This document shows, one piece after another, positions 34,463-44,263 of a stretch of DNA of 64,000 bases. A program made the translations under genes and the position numbers. The DNA lies in contig LADZ01000021.1 of NCBI GenBank assembly GCA_000961845.1, forward strand, positions 1 to 64,000, given 5' to 3'. The number at the start of each line of letters is the position of its first letter. Position 1 is the first letter of the stretch. The notes under the pieces are model-generated. The model saw only the letters and a program-made list of their open reading frames with translations. It did not search any database and was not told the DNA's origin. The stretch comes from Flavobacteriales bacterium BRH_c54. GTDB taxonomy: Bacteria; Bacteroidota; Bacteroidia; Flavobacteriales_E; Vicingaceae.

Positions 34463-35467
34463 ATGATGAATATCAAACACCTAACTATACTACTGCTTTT
34501 TATTCAAGTTCAAGTATTTGCAGCTTGTGTAAGTGTTGGTTCTGGAGATTGGGATGATCCTAATACATGGATTTGTAATGGTGTTCCCGGAGTACCTGGT
34601 TGTGGAGATACCATTACCATTGCTTCAGGACATACTGTTACTATTAGAAATCAACAAAATTATTCAGAACCAGGATGTAGCACACCGATTTTTATAGTAG
34701 TTAATGGTACCTTAGATTTCCCTGTAAATGGCCCTAAACTTCAACTTCCATGTAACTCTGGCTTTATTATTAATAGCGGGGGTTCTTTAACTGCATCAGC
34801 TCCTGCTGGTGGTGGAAGTGCTAATTTTCTTGAAATTTGCGGTACTGTTTATTGGAGAAAAGCTGACGGAACAATAACTGGTCCGATAAACTATGGAGCT
34901 CCTCTCCCTATTGAATTAGTTTATTTTGATGCTTTAACCATTGAAAATACTGTTCAGTTAACATGGATTACAGCATCAGAAATTAATAACGATTATTTTA
35001 CTATTGAAAAAAGTGTTGATGCTAAAGTATGGGAAACGGTGCTAATAATAAATGGAGCAGGTAATAGCAATCAAATAATTGAATATACAGAAACCGATTT
35101 TAATCCTTTAAATGGTACATCTTATTACCGATTAAAACAAACTGATTTTGATGGAAGATTTGAATATTTTAATATCGTTCCTGTAAAGTATAGTAATTCT
35201 GATGATGAAGATGAGTTAAGTATTTTTCCTAACCCTGTTCATCAGGGCGAAAACATTTCTGTAAGTCATTCATTTAATTCAACTGATGAAATTCTAGTGG
35301 TATTAAGAGACTTACAAGGAAAAGAATTTTACTCTAAAGTTCATATCAACATTAATGAAGATGAATTAATTGGTATTCCTATTGATTATATAATTCCGAA
35401 AGGAATTTATTTTATTGTAGCTACTTCCGAAAATAAAATTCACAGCAAAAAATTGATTATTAAGTAA
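34463..35467 (+). CDS. T9SS type A surface protein, paralogue 2 (334 residues)
   Basis: Signal peptide (residues 1-21, ends VFAA). The N-terminal ~130 residues read SVGSGDWDDPNTW...CGDTITIASGHTVTI, the pattern of short beta-strand surface domains in which SG-W-TW is followed by a D-T-I-x-I-x-x-G-H-x-V turn; likely a beta-helix or sandwich. The C-terminal ~190 residues are nearly the same as in the LamG protein (stalk and sorting domain). Start is ATG at 34463 or 34466. A duplication with exchange of the N-terminal domain explains it. Ligand unknown. Confidence 0.87.
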   Translation: MMNIKHLTILLLFIQVQVFAACVSVGSGDWDDPNTWICNGVPGVPGCGDTITIASGHTVTIRNQQNYSEPGCSTPIFIVVNGTLDFPVNGPKLQLPCNSGFIINSGGSLTASAPAGGGSANFLEICGTVYWRKADGTITGPINYGAPLPIELVYFDALTIENTVQLTWITASEINNDYFTIEKSVDAKVWETVLIINGAGNSNQIIEYTETDFNPLNGTSYYRLKQTDFDGRFEYFNIVPVKYSNSDDEDELSIFPNPVHQGENISVSHSFNSTDEILVVLRDLQGKEFYSKVHININEDELIGIPIDYIIPKGIYFIVATSENKIHSKKLIIK

Positions 35468-35540
35468 TCTTTAAATTCCTATTTCAATATAAGAAGAATT
35501 TTGTGTTAAACACTTTATTTTAACTAAGTATTTTTACTTA
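34900..35540 (+). repeat. Direct duplication, copy 2
   Basis: Partner of 33771-34410. Homology includes the palindrome at 35525-35540 and ends just after it. Confidence 0.85.
35525..35540. promoter_or_regulatory. Palindrome TAAGTA-TTTT-TACTTA, candidate operator
   Basis: Perfect arms, 255 nt upstream of the 35795 gene and 58 nt after the previous stop; carried there by the duplication. Confidence 0.55.
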
Positions 35541-35740
35541 ATTCAACTCATTTTCAGCTGATTATAAAAGTTAATATTGATGTGGTTTTAGTTAATTTTT
35601 AGTTAAATATTTTTATTTTTTCATAATAAAATATAATCAATATTCTTACTATCAACAATTTATTAAAAACCTAAAAACTCATTTGACATTTATTGCTATT
35701 TCACTAAGTAATTCGCACAAATCTCACTAAGTATTTATGG

Positions 35741-35748
35741 TAACTTTG
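35741..35748 (+). promoter_or_regulatory. -7 promoter element of the 35795 gene
   Basis: TAACTTTG (TAnnTTTG), 46 nt before the ATG. A TAAGTA half-site starts 13 nt upstream of it, almost the spacing seen at the 34463 promoter (14 nt). Confidence 0.65.
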
Positions 35749-35794
35749 TCACATTATTAACAACCAACTATAAATTATACTTAACAAACTTACC

Positions 35795-36754
35795 ATGCGC
35801 ATTATTTTATTCTCTCTGCTTATTCTAAGTTCTTTAAATTCATTCTCAACAAAAATAACAAGTATTTCTTCTGGCGATTGGTCTCAAAGTTCTACTTGGG
35901 ATTTAAACAGAGCTCCTTCTTGTGAAGATACCATTGTGATTGATGCTTCACATAAAGTAGATATATCTTCCGACATTAATTTAGAACATTGTAACAACAA
36001 AATTTCTATCTTAATTAAAGGGATTTTATACTTTTCTAAAAATGGTTCTAAACTTAGGTTGCCAGAAAATGCTTATGTAAATATTACTTCTACAGGTTTA
36101 CTAGATTCTTACACATACAATGGAGCAACAAATTTTATTCGTTTTGGAAATAATAGTGTGTGGGAAAGTAAAGATGGACCTCAAACTGGAGTTTCTTTTG
36201 GAAATGCTCCATTACCTATTAAGTTAATTGCTTTTAACGCTACATCTAAAGGTAATTCAGTTGTTTTAACTTGGCAAACTGCTACTGAAATTAACAACGA
36301 TTATTTTACTATTGAAAGAAGTGTTAACGCTGATAATTGGGAAGAAATTTTATACGTAACTGGTGCCGGAAACAGTAACAAAACCGAAACATATACTTCT
36401 ACTGATTTAAATCCTTTAAATAGTACTGCTTATTACAGGTTAAAACAAACTGATTTTGATGGAAAATCTGAATATTTTAATGTTGTTGCTGTAAATTTAG
36501 AAAATGAATTGACCCATAATATTACTGTTTACCCAAATCCGGTTATAGAAAATACCAGCGTTTCTGTTAAACATAATTTTAGCGAAAATAATTCTACCAT
36601 CACAATAAGTGTGAAAAATATTGAAGGAAAAGAAATGACCTCTTTTGTTAGTGGAAAATCTAAAACTACTATTAAAGGATTACCAAAAGGGTTATACTTT
36701 GTAACAGTAAGTACAGAAAGTACTCAGCAGACTGAAAAACTAATCATTCAATAA
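35795..36754 (+). CDS. T9SS type A surface protein, paralogue 3 (319 residues)
   Basis: Signal peptide (residues 1-18, ends LNSFS). The N-terminal ~120 residues share the SISSGDWSQSSTWDLNRAPSCEDTIVID layout with paralogue 2. The stalk (LPIKLIAFNATSKGNSVVLTWQTATEINNDYFTIERS...YYRLKQTDFDG) and the sorting domain (VYPNPVIENTSVSV...KGLYFVTVSTESTQQTEKLI) are clearly related but more diverged, so this copy is older. It converges on the Smr gene with 2 nt between stops. Confidence 0.87.
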   Translation: MRIILFSLLILSSLNSFSTKITSISSGDWSQSSTWDLNRAPSCEDTIVIDASHKVDISSDINLEHCNNKISILIKGILYFSKNGSKLRLPENAYVNITSTGLLDSYTYNGATNFIRFGNNSVWESKDGPQTGVSFGNAPLPIKLIAFNATSKGNSVVLTWQTATEINNDYFTIERSVNADNWEEILYVTGAGNSNKTETYTSTDLNPLNSTAYYRLKQTDFDGKSEYFNVVAVNLENELTHNITVYPNPVIENTSVSVKHNFSENNSTITISVKNIEGKEMTSFVSGKSKTTIKGLPKGLYFVTVSTESTQQTEKLIIQ

Positions 36755-36756
36755 TT

Positions 36757-37317
36757 TTATCTCAAATATACTTCTGTTGCTCCAGTGCTATATTCTCTGT
36801 AATCAGCATCAGAAAATTGAAGTTCGTAGGTATTACTCAACATATTTCTTAATTCTATTTTCAATACTCCTGTTCCTTTTCCATGGATAAATACAATGCG
36901 TGGAATATTTTCTGATAGAGCTGCTTCAACACATTTTTTGGCATGATTAATTTGTGTGTATAATTTTTGCCAATCTTCTAATCTTGTAGGAAACTCAACT
37001 AACTCTTCTAGATGCAAGTCAATTTCTAAGGTGTTTTCGTACTTGTATTTGTTGAGTTTTTTGTACTTGTCTAATAGTTTAGATTTCGATTTAAATTTTT
37101 CTTTTCTTAAATCTGTTTGATTAATATATTCAGTATTATCTACAGTATAAACAATATCTTCATTATCATCAATAACAATCACTTCATTTATTGAAACTCG
37201 CAATGTAAACCCATGATTGTCCTCTATCTCTAATTCTTTTTCAGAAATAACTTTAGTGATAATCCCCGTAGCATCATCATTTATAAATTTAACTTTATTT
37301 CCTATTTTGGCTTGCAT
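36757..37317 (-). CDS. Smr-domain protein (DUF2027-like, 186 residues)
   Basis: N-terminal SH3-like beta region (residues 1-55: IGNKVKFINDDATGIITKV), a charged linker, and a C-terminal Smr domain (about 95-186) with DLHLEEL, FIHGKGTGVLKIELR and STGATEVYL. Smr domains in MutS2 and related proteins nick or bind nucleic acid; the HGKGTG loop is intact. It follows ctaA by 4 nt and is probably co-transcribed. Substrate in this small stand-alone form is unknown. Confidence 0.88.
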   Translation of the reverse strand: MQAKIGNKVKFINDDATGIITKVISEKELEIEDNHGFTLRVSINEVIVIDDNEDIVYTVDNTEYINQTDLRKEKFKSKSKLLDKYKKLNKYKYENTLEIDLHLEELVEFPTRLEDWQKLYTQINHAKKCVEAALSENIPRIVFIHGKGTGVLKIELRNMLSNTYELQFSDADYREYSTGATEVYLR

Positions 37318-37321
37318 AACT

Positions 37322-38404
37322 CTATTGTCTAACCCCTCTTACCTTCTCCTTAAAAAGAAATACACAAAAAACTGTTGCAGCTAATAAAAAGAAGGCTCCT
37401 ACTTGGTGCACCACTCCTAGCCAAAGAGGCACAGCATAGATAAGTGTAAACACTCCTAATAAAAACTGAATAAACACTATTAACAATAATAGTTTTAATC
37501 CGTTTTGCTGAGTGATATTAACTTGGTGCCTCGCGGCTTTTACCCATAAAAAGACAATAATTCCAACTACAATTAATGCTAAATACCTATGTATAAATTG
37601 AACTCCTGCCAATCCCTCAGTAAAATTTTTCCATAATGGTTTTATAGCGAAAACAGCATCATTTATCCATTGATCGCCCATTTTTGGCCAAGTATTCATT
37701 ATAAATCCGGCATTTAAACCTGCTACAAAAGCTCCATAAATTATTTGTATTATCAATAAGATAAGTAAAGCCCTTAACCACTTTTTTATACCAGTAAATT
37801 TAGTTGAAAAATCTATTTTAGGCTCAAGCAATCCTAATGCTGCCCATAAGGTATAAGCAAAAGTTAGGAAAGCAGTTATTAAATGAATAGCTAATCTAAA
37901 ATGACTAACATCCGGGTCTTTAACCAATCCGCTTTTAACCATCCACCAACCTATAAAACCTTGTAAAGCCCCCATTCCTAGTAATATGGTAGTTTGAATA
38001 ATTAACTTTTTAGAAAATCTCTTTTTAAGGAGAAAATAAATATAAGGAACAATAAACACCACTCCTATGAGCCTTCCTAACAGCCTATGCAACCATTCCC
38101 AAAAAAAGATGGCTTTAAACTCTTCTAAGGTAAAGTGATAATTTACAATTTGATATTCGGGAAACAATTTATAAGCTTCAAACTTTTCGTGCCATTGCTC
38201 TTCGTTTAATGGTGGAATCGCATCCATCATCAAATGCCAATCTACCATAGATAATCCGGAGCCTGTTAACCTTGTAATTCCTCCAACAATTACCATTACA
38301 AAAACTAACAAACAACCTAAAAGTAACCAATAAAATATGGATTTATCTTTTTGCTGAAGGGTAAAAAAATTACTATAATTAAACAAACTTATAAATTTTA
38401 ACAA
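37322..38404 (-). CDS. ctaA: Heme A synthase (COX15/CtaA family)
   Basis: Oxidises the heme O methyl group to make heme A for cytochrome oxidase. Eight membrane helices are visible. Family residues: GGITRLTGSGLSMVDWH in the first loop, WEWLHRLLGR (heme-ligand His), MVKSGL, HFRLAIHL, GAFVAGLNAG and FIHRYLA, then VVHQVGAFFLL. There is no ATG near the start; TTG at 38404 is used here, with a TAnnTTTG box 16 nt upstream. The usual partner ctaB is not in the window. Confidence 0.93.
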   Translation of the reverse strand: MLKFISLFNYSNFFTLQQKDKSIFYWLLLGCLLVFVMVIVGGITRLTGSGLSMVDWHLMMDAIPPLNEEQWHEKFEAYKLFPEYQIVNYHFTLEEFKAIFFWEWLHRLLGRLIGVVFIVPYIYFLLKKRFSKKLIIQTTILLGMGALQGFIGWWMVKSGLVKDPDVSHFRLAIHLITAFLTFAYTLWAALGLLEPKIDFSTKFTGIKKWLRALLILLIIQIIYGAFVAGLNAGFIMNTWPKMGDQWINDAVFAIKPLWKNFTEGLAGVQFIHRYLALIVVGIIVFLWVKAARHQVNITQQNGLKLLLLIVFIQFLLGVFTLIYAVPLWLGVVHQVGAFFLLAATVFCVFLFKEKVRGVRQ

Positions 38405-38420
38405 CGAAAATAATAATTGT

Positions 38421-38428
38421 CAAAATTA
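38421..38428 (-). promoter_or_regulatory. -7 promoter element of ctaA-smr
   Basis: Minus-strand TAATTTTG (TAnnTTTG), 16 nt before the TTG start. Confidence 0.55.
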
Positions 38429-38463
38429 GCTCTTTTAAGAAAAATTAAAGCGAAAAATAGAAT

Positions 38464-40317
38464 TTAATATACCCTTACCAATTCTAAGTTTTGGTAATGA
38501 ATTAAAAATGAAGATTGATTTTCAAAACCGCTTTCTATTCCTGTTTTTCTGAAATTAAAATTCATAGAAATTCCCTTGTGATTGTAAGAGTTGGTAATAA
38601 CAGGATTAATAATAGTACCATAATTCATTAAACAAGTTCCAAAATAATACGCCATATCAAAACCCAGTAAACTAACGGTAGACGGATAAAACTCTCTTTC
38701 CACAACAAACTCGTTGATAACATTTGCTGTAGTGGAATCATCATAATTTATATAGCTATGAACAGGCAAGTATACATTTAATAAATCAAATGAGGTTAAT
38801 TCTATGTTTTCATAAGTTAACCACTCTTCTAACCCAATAAGTGTTACTGTGTAGTCTTCATACTCTCTTCTATTTAAGGTAGATGTTAAATAACTAAACA
38901 AATCGGTAATGTAAGCCTGTTTTGAACTAGGTACAAAAATTACATTATTTTTTGTGGATGATAATTTGGCAACTAAATCAGCAAAATTTCTGTCAATTTT
39001 CAATTTATTAATAGGTGTAAATGCTAATGTATCATCAATGTTTAATAACATTTTATTTTTATATGCCTTAATTAATGATTCTATCAATGATTTTTCAGGA
39101 GAATTAGCATGTTCTATAGCAATGATATTAGCAGTTTTAAAACTATCTACCAAAAGTGTAGAAATACATTCCACAACATTCGCTTGCGATGGAATTGCTT
39201 TAAAAGCCATTTCATTACCTAAAAGCAGCTTGTTGGGTTGTTTTACAGGGCTAACAACCGGAATATGATTTCTTTTTCCATACTGAGCTATTACTTCATA
39301 ATTAGACTGGTATAAAGGACCAACTATCAAATCTAACGGTTTACCTTCAATTTGTTTCAGTAATTTTAAAATACGTAAAGAATCATCTCCATTGGTATCG
39401 TAAACAAGTACTTCAAAAGATTTATCAGCAGTAGAAATAGAGTCTAGCGCAAATAAAAAACCATTGTAGAATTCTATGGCAAACCTAGATTTAGGATAAA
39501 CATTTTTATCTTCTAAAGCACTTATGTTTTCTGTAATTTCTTTATTCTGATCTACATAGAAAGGAAGCATTAAAGCAATGGTAAAATGATTTTTTTCAGT
39601 TGAATCGAAAGCTTGTTGAAGGATTTCTTGCAAAGTAGCACTCAAGGTATCTTTATGCATCTGAAATTGCCCTATTCTATTTTGTTTTATAGGAATAAAT
39701 ATTTTTTCATTTTCTTTTAACCCTTCAGCTAGTCCATTATTAATAAGTTTAATCGAATCTATGCTTACTTCATATAATTTACTAAGCGAATATAATGTCT
39801 CACCTTTTTTAACCTGATGCACTTTCCAACCGGAAGGCTTAATCAGCGTATTTGTATCTTTTTTATCTTTTACTTGTTTAATCTGCTTTACGGGAATATT
39901 AATCAACTGACCTTCCTCAATCTTTTCATCCATATCTGGATTAGCAGCTATAATTTCTTTTACACTAACGTTATAAATTTTTGCAATAGAATAAAGTGTT
40001 TGTTTTGCCAATACTTTATGTTGAATAAGGTTTCCATTAGGATGACTTGGTTCTTCTTGATGTTTATTTACAGGAATAAATATCTTCTCACCTATACTTA
40101 AACCATCATTAACACCCGGGTTTTCTGATTTAATAACATCAATAGGAACTTCATACTTTTTATGAATAGCATAAAGCGACTCTCCTTTACTCACCACATG
40201 AATATAGTATTCTTTTCCTTTAATTTTATGGATTTCTAAAGAATCTGTTTGCTGTGCAACTAAGCTAGTTGTTAGCAACAAAAGTATTCCGAGTGATATA
40301 ATGATGTATTTTTTCAA
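38464..40317 (-). CDS. LysM protein with periplasmic-binding-like domain (617 residues)
   Basis: Signal peptide (residues 1-21, ends LVAQ). Three LysM modules bind peptidoglycan: about 35-83 (HVVSKGESLYAIHKKYEVP), 96-144 (HKVLAKQTLYSIAKIYNVS) and 166-212 (HQVKKGETLYSLSKLYEVS). Residues ~240-617 look like a type 1 periplasmic-binding fold (IALMLPFYVDQ, LDLIVGPLYQSNYEVIAQYG, IPVVSPVKQPN), as in amino-acid ABC receptors or the regulator LpoA. There is no transporter nearby, so a cell-wall synthesis regulator is more likely than nutrient uptake (inference). Confidence 0.88.
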   Translation of the reverse strand: MKKYIIISLGILLLLTTSLVAQQTDSLEIHKIKGKEYYIHVVSKGESLYAIHKKYEVPIDVIKSENPGVNDGLSIGEKIFIPVNKHQEEPSHPNGNLIQHKVLAKQTLYSIAKIYNVSVKEIIAANPDMDEKIEEGQLINIPVKQIKQVKDKKDTNTLIKPSGWKVHQVKKGETLYSLSKLYEVSIDSIKLINNGLAEGLKENEKIFIPIKQNRIGQFQMHKDTLSATLQEILQQAFDSTEKNHFTIALMLPFYVDQNKEITENISALEDKNVYPKSRFAIEFYNGFLFALDSISTADKSFEVLVYDTNGDDSLRILKLLKQIEGKPLDLIVGPLYQSNYEVIAQYGKRNHIPVVSPVKQPNKLLLGNEMAFKAIPSQANVVECISTLLVDSFKTANIIAIEHANSPEKSLIESLIKAYKNKMLLNIDDTLAFTPINKLKIDRNFADLVAKLSSTKNNVIFVPSSKQAYITDLFSYLTSTLNRREYEDYTVTLIGLEEWLTYENIELTSFDLLNVYLPVHSYINYDDSTTANVINEFVVEREFYPSTVSLLGFDMAYYFGTCLMNYGTIINPVITNSYNHKGISMNFNFRKTGIESGFENQSSFLIHYQNLELVRVY

Positions 40318-40376
40318 TAGTTTAAAATAAATTATACGCTAACAGTTTTATGATGAAATTTAAATTCACACATTTA

Positions 40377-40384
40377 CAAATTTA
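40377..40384 (-). promoter_or_regulatory. -7 promoter element of the LysM gene
   Basis: Minus-strand TAAATTTG (TAnnTTTG), 59 nt upstream of the ATG at 40317. Confidence 0.5.
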
Positions 40385-40403
40385 AACATTCTCACATTAA
40401 ATA

Positions 40404-41930
40404 TTATTCCCATTCAATTGTAGCAGGTGGTTTAGAACTAATATCATAAACCACTCTATTTACTCCTTTTACTTTATTAATAATGTCGTTTGAGACTTTT
40501 GATAAAAACTCATACGGCAAGTGACACCAATCGGCTGTCATCCCATCAGTAGATTCTACAGCACGTAAAGCAACCGCTTTTTCATAGGTTCTTTCATCGC
40601 CCATTACACCTACCGATTGTACAGGAAGCAAAATTGCTCCGGCTTGCCAAACATCATTATATAAATTCGCTTTTTTCAAACTTTCTATAAAAATAAAATC
40701 CACCTCTTGCAATAGTTGTACCTTTTCTGGAGTAATATCTCCCAAAATACGAATTGCCAATCCCGGTCCAGGAAAAGGATGTCTGCCCAACAAATCATCA
40801 TTTAACCCTAATGTTTTCCCCACTCTTCTCACTTCATCTTTAAACAACAAACGCAATGGTTCTACAATTTTCAATTTCATATAATCCGGTAAGCCTCCAA
40901 CATTATGGTGTGATTTAATAGTTTGAGAAGCTCCACCATTTACCGATACCGATTCAATTACATCAGGATAAATGGTACCTTGAGCCAACCAACTTACATC
41001 TGTTATAGCATGAGCTTCCTCATCAAAAACATCAATAAATACTTTACCAATGGCTTTTCTCTTTAATTCTGGGTCGGAAATATTTGCCAACGCACTATAA
41101 AATTTTTGCTTAGCATCCACTCCTTTCACATTCAATCCCAAATGTTTATATTGCTCTAATACATTGTTAAATTCATTTTTACGCAACAATCCGTTATCAA
41201 CAAAAATACAATATAGATTTTTGCCAATAGCTTGATGCAATAATACTGCAGCAACCGTAGAATCTACTCCTCCTGACAAACCAAGCACTACTTTATCGTT
41301 ACCAATTTTACTTTTTAAATCTGCTACTGTTGTATCTACAAAAACATCCGGTGTCCAATCTTGCGAAAACCCGCTAATAGTAACCAAAAAATTCTTTAGC
41401 AGTTTTGACCCCTCAGTGGTATGATAAACTTCAGGGTGAAACTGAATAGCAAATGTGTCTTCATCATTAAACTCAAACCCTGCATTTTCTACATCAGAAG
41501 TACTTGCTATAATAGTTGTATTTTGTGGCAATGTTTTTATCGTATCACCATGGCTCATCCAAACTTGAGAATTTGGAGAAATTCCTTTTGTTAACCGACT
41601 TTCGTTACTTGTAAAATCTAATTTTGCTCTACCATATTCCCTAGTATCAGAAGGTAATACCTCTCCGCCATTACTTTGAGCTAAATACTGAGCACCAAAA
41701 CAAACTCCCAACAAAGGTTTTATCTTTCTAATGTTTGATAAATCCGGTTTTGGAGCATTTTCATCTCTCACCGAAAACGGACTTCCCGACAAGATAACAG
41801 CCTTATATTCATCCACATGAGGTAGGTTGCTAAACGGATGAATTTCACAATAAACATTTAATTCTCTAACTCTACGAGCAATTAGCTGCGTATATTGAGA
41901 GCCAAAATCTATAATCAATAATTTTTCCAT
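40404..41930 (-). CDS. guaA: GMP synthase (glutamine-hydrolysing)
   Basis: Converts XMP to GMP. The class I glutamine amidotransferase domain (residues 1-185) has [11 protein letters not shown] with the nucleophile Cys and the His-Glu pair in FHPEVYHT. The ATP pyrophosphatase domain follows with the P-loop [11 protein letters not shown], and the dimerisation domain ends in the usual PPATIEWE. 508 residues is normal. TATCTTTG lies only 8 nt before the ATG, so the leader is very short. Monocistronic. Confidence 0.97.
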   Translation of the reverse strand: MEKLLIIDFGSQYTQLIARRVRELNVYCEIHPFSNLPHVDEYKAVILSGSPFSVRDENAPKPDLSNIRKIKPLLGVCFGAQYLAQSNGGEVLPSDTREYGRAKLDFTSNESRLTKGISPNSQVWMSHGDTIKTLPQNTTIIASTSDVENAGFEFNDEDTFAIQFHPEVYHTTEGSKLLKNFLVTISGFSQDWTPDVFVDTTVADLKSKIGNDKVVLGLSGGVDSTVAAVLLHQAIGKNLYCIFVDNGLLRKNEFNNVLEQYKHLGLNVKGVDAKQKFYSALANISDPELKRKAIGKVFIDVFDEEAHAITDVSWLAQGTIYPDVIESVSVNGGASQTIKSHHNVGGLPDYMKLKIVEPLRLLFKDEVRRVGKTLGLNDDLLGRHPFPGPGLAIRILGDITPEKVQLLQEVDFIFIESLKKANLYNDVWQAGAILLPVQSVGVMGDERTYEKAVALRAVESTDGMTADWCHLPYEFLSKVSNDIINKVKGVNRVVYDISSKPPATIEWE

Positions 41931-41938
41931 AAGTGGTG

Positions 41939-41946
41939 CAAAGATA
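41939..41946 (-). promoter_or_regulatory. -7 promoter element of guaA
   Basis: Minus-strand TATCTTTG (TAnnTTTG), eight bases before the ATG. Confidence 0.6.
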
Positions 41947-42039
41947 ATTGATGAAATTGGTTGAACAATTATTTTTTTTAGATTTTAACCTTTAAATCGT
42001 ATCTTCGTAAAGACAAAGTAATTTTAATTTTTTAAACAG

Positions 42040-42909
42040 ATGAAAACACTAGCCCTATCTTTTATATGTTTAATGATAAGTTTTACTAACTGTTATTCTC
42101 AAGCTTACGAATCTATTTTTGGCGACTCAATAACTTCTTGGTCAATTTATACAATAGGAATCGACCAAGCTAATACAGACTCTCTAACAACTTTATTTGA
42201 TACCACTTTTAATAATTACAATTATAAATATGTCCAAAAACATTATTATTACGGGCTAAATGGCTTTATACGAGAAGACACTAATCAAGGAAAAGCTTGG
42301 TTTATTGCCGATTATTCTGGAGCTACAGAAAAGTTAATTATGAATTTAAACTTAAGTGTTGGTGATACGTTTTATGTAAATTATTATGGTAATTTAATTG
42401 TAGATTCTGTTTATTATCTCAATAATAAAAAGCACGTTCAATTTAATTGGATAATTTCTGCTTATGATATAAATAATAATTATGGCTCTAAACCTTTTAC
42501 TTTCATTGAAGGATTAGGACCTAATGCAGGAATTATTTACCAACATACATGTTGTGGCGATTATCTTTTATGTGCATCAAAAGACAATATTCAAACTTAT
42601 ACAGATTCAGCCTTTAATGGTAGTTGTTCTATTTATTGGGTAGGGATAAATGAGTTTGATAATGAATCTAAATGGAAACTTGCTCCCAACCCATTTAACG
42701 AATTTACTGTGCTTTCTGTGGAAAATGAAGCGACTATTTTATCAAAAATTATTATTTATGATATACATGGAAGAGTTGTAAAGTCTATCGATAATATAAA
42801 TTCCCACCAAGTAAAAATCAATAAAGACCAGCTCCAAACAGGAATTTATTTTTTCCAATTATACACCGAAAATAAAATTATTGCTAACGGTAAAATGTTG
42901 GTAAACTAA
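42040..42909 (+). CDS. Secreted T9SS type A protein (289 residues)
   Basis: Signal peptide (residues 1-20, ends TNCYSQ). The middle part is rich in Tyr, Asn and Asp and unrecognised; two cysteine pairs (TCCGDYLLC) may form disulfides. The C-terminus (LAPNPFNEFTVLSVENEAT...IIYDIHGRVVKSI...TGIYFFQLYTENKIIANGKMLVN) is a type A sorting domain. It converges with the NDH-2 gene. Function unknown. Confidence 0.84.
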   Translation: MKTLALSFICLMISFTNCYSQAYESIFGDSITSWSIYTIGIDQANTDSLTTLFDTTFNNYNYKYVQKHYYYGLNGFIREDTNQGKAWFIADYSGATEKLIMNLNLSVGDTFYVNYYGNLIVDSVYYLNNKKHVQFNWIISAYDINNNYGSKPFTFIEGLGPNAGIIYQHTCCGDYLLCASKDNIQTYTDSAFNGSCSIYWVGINEFDNESKWKLAPNPFNEFTVLSVENEATILSKIIIYDIHGRVVKSIDNINSHQVKINKDQLQTGIYFFQLYTENKIIANGKMLVN

Positions 42910-42931
42910 ATTACTTTTTCTTTTCAAAAAA

Positions 42932-44263
42932 CTAACCGTCTACATCTTGTTTATCATAAAACGCTTTTTTTCTTTGGCGTTTTACCTTTGACAACTTAAA
43001 TGGAATAATAATCAACCGCATACCTCTATCGGAGTTAAAATAATTTCTTGCCCAATTAAAGAATACTATTACTCTATTTCTAAAACCTACTAACGACATT
43101 AAGTGGACAAACATCCAAACATACCAAGCAAAAGCACCACCGAATTTCATTTTTCCTAGTTCAACAACTGCTTTATTTTTCCCTATAGTAGCCATAGCTC
43201 CCTTGTCATGATACACAAAAGGTGACATTTCTTTCTTTTGATTAATGCGTTTTAAATTTTTCCCCACCCATTTGCCTTGCTGAATTGCTACAGGAGCAAC
43301 CATTGGATGTCCCATTGGATTTTTTTCGGTAATCATAGCAGCTACATCACCAATGGCAAAAATATTTTTACATCCTTTTACTCTATTAAATTCATCAACT
43401 TCAATCCTATTTCCTCTTACAATGCTTTTAGCATCAAGACCATTTATTGGAGCTCCTACTACTCCTGCCGTCCATATTAAAGTTTTGGCAACAAAATCTT
43501 CTTCTGTATTGGTTTGCACATAATCACCAAAATAGTCTAATACCCTTGTATTAAGTACCACTTTTACACCTAATTTTTCTAAGTAACGTTGAGCTTTTTC
43601 GGAAGATGATAGTGAAAGAGCCGGTAATACTCTATCTGACGATTGTATCAAATAGATTTGCATCATAGAAAAATCAAGTTCAGGATAATCTTTTGGTAAA
43701 ATGTGTGATTTTAATTCTCCCAAAGCACCTGCCAGCTCAACTCCTGTTGGTCCTGCTCCGGCAATAACAAAATTCATTAATCCTTGCCTTTTTCTTTCAT
43801 TGGTAATGACCAAGGCTTTCTCAAAATTTTGAAAAATAAGGCTTCTCAGGTTCAATGCTTCCGGTATTGATTTCATAGGCATTGAACTAATGGTAAGTCC
43901 CTCATTATTCATAAAATTAGTTTTAGAACCGGTAGCAATAATCAAATAATCATAAGCAATTTCATTTATGCTAGAAATAACCAAGTTTTCTTCAGGAATA
44001 ACATCATTCACTTCTGCCATTCTAAAATAAAAATCTTTATACCCCTTAAAAATTTTTCTTAAAGGAAAAGCAATGGAGTCTGCTTCTAAAGCTGATGTTG
44101 CTACTTGATAAAGTAATGGCTGAAAAGCATGGTAATTATGTTTATCTAACATCACAATTTGGTAACCTGAATTTTTAAGGCTTTTAGCAAGTTCTACTCC
44201 TGCAAAACCACCTCCTATAATTACTACTCTCGGTTTATCAGATGTTGGAATACTTATCTTCAT
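42932..44263 (-). CDS. ndh: Type II NADH dehydrogenase (NDH-2)
   Basis: Single-subunit flavoprotein that passes electrons from NADH to quinone without pumping protons. FAD-binding GGGFAGVELAKSL (near 16-28), DKHNYHAFQPLLYQVAT (near 40-56), the NADH-site GAGPTGVELAGALGEL (near 167), AIGDVAA (near 305) and a quinone-side QQGKWVGKNLKR follow family order. The C-terminal segment FAWYVWMFVHLMSLVGFRNRVIVFFNW is an amphipathic or membrane anchor seen in Bacteroidota forms. 443 residues is normal. It stands alone. Confidence 0.93.
   Translation of the reverse strand: MKISIPTSDKPRVVIIGGGFAGVELAKSLKNSGYQIVMLDKHNYHAFQPLLYQVATSALEADSIAFPLRKIFKGYKDFYFRMAEVNDVIPEENLVISSINEIAYDYLIIATGSKTNFMNNEGLTISSMPMKSIPEALNLRSLIFQNFEKALVITNERKRQGLMNFVIAGAGPTGVELAGALGELKSHILPKDYPELDFSMMQIYLIQSSDRVLPALSLSSSEKAQRYLEKLGVKVVLNTRVLDYFGDYVQTNTEEDFVAKTLIWTAGVVGAPINGLDAKSIVRGNRIEVDEFNRVKGCKNIFAIGDVAAMITEKNPMGHPMVAPVAIQQGKWVGKNLKRINQKKEMSPFVYHDKGAMATIGKNKAVVELGKMKFGGAFAWYVWMFVHLMSLVGFRNRVIVFFNWARNYFNSDRGMRLIIIPFKLSKVKRQRKKAFYDKQDVDG

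Larger units (their letters stand above)
35468..35794. other. Regulatory intergenic region upstream of paralogue 3
   Basis: 327 nt without a gene. It contains the duplicated 3' flank, the palindrome at 35525-35540, two TAAGTA half-sites at 35705-35710 and 35728-35733, and the -7 box at 35741-35748. Confidence 0.7.

Noticed and set aside
32485-35740. CRISPR-like short repeats
   Set aside because: TAAGTA units are short, palindromic and irregularly spaced, with no unique spacers and no cas genes.
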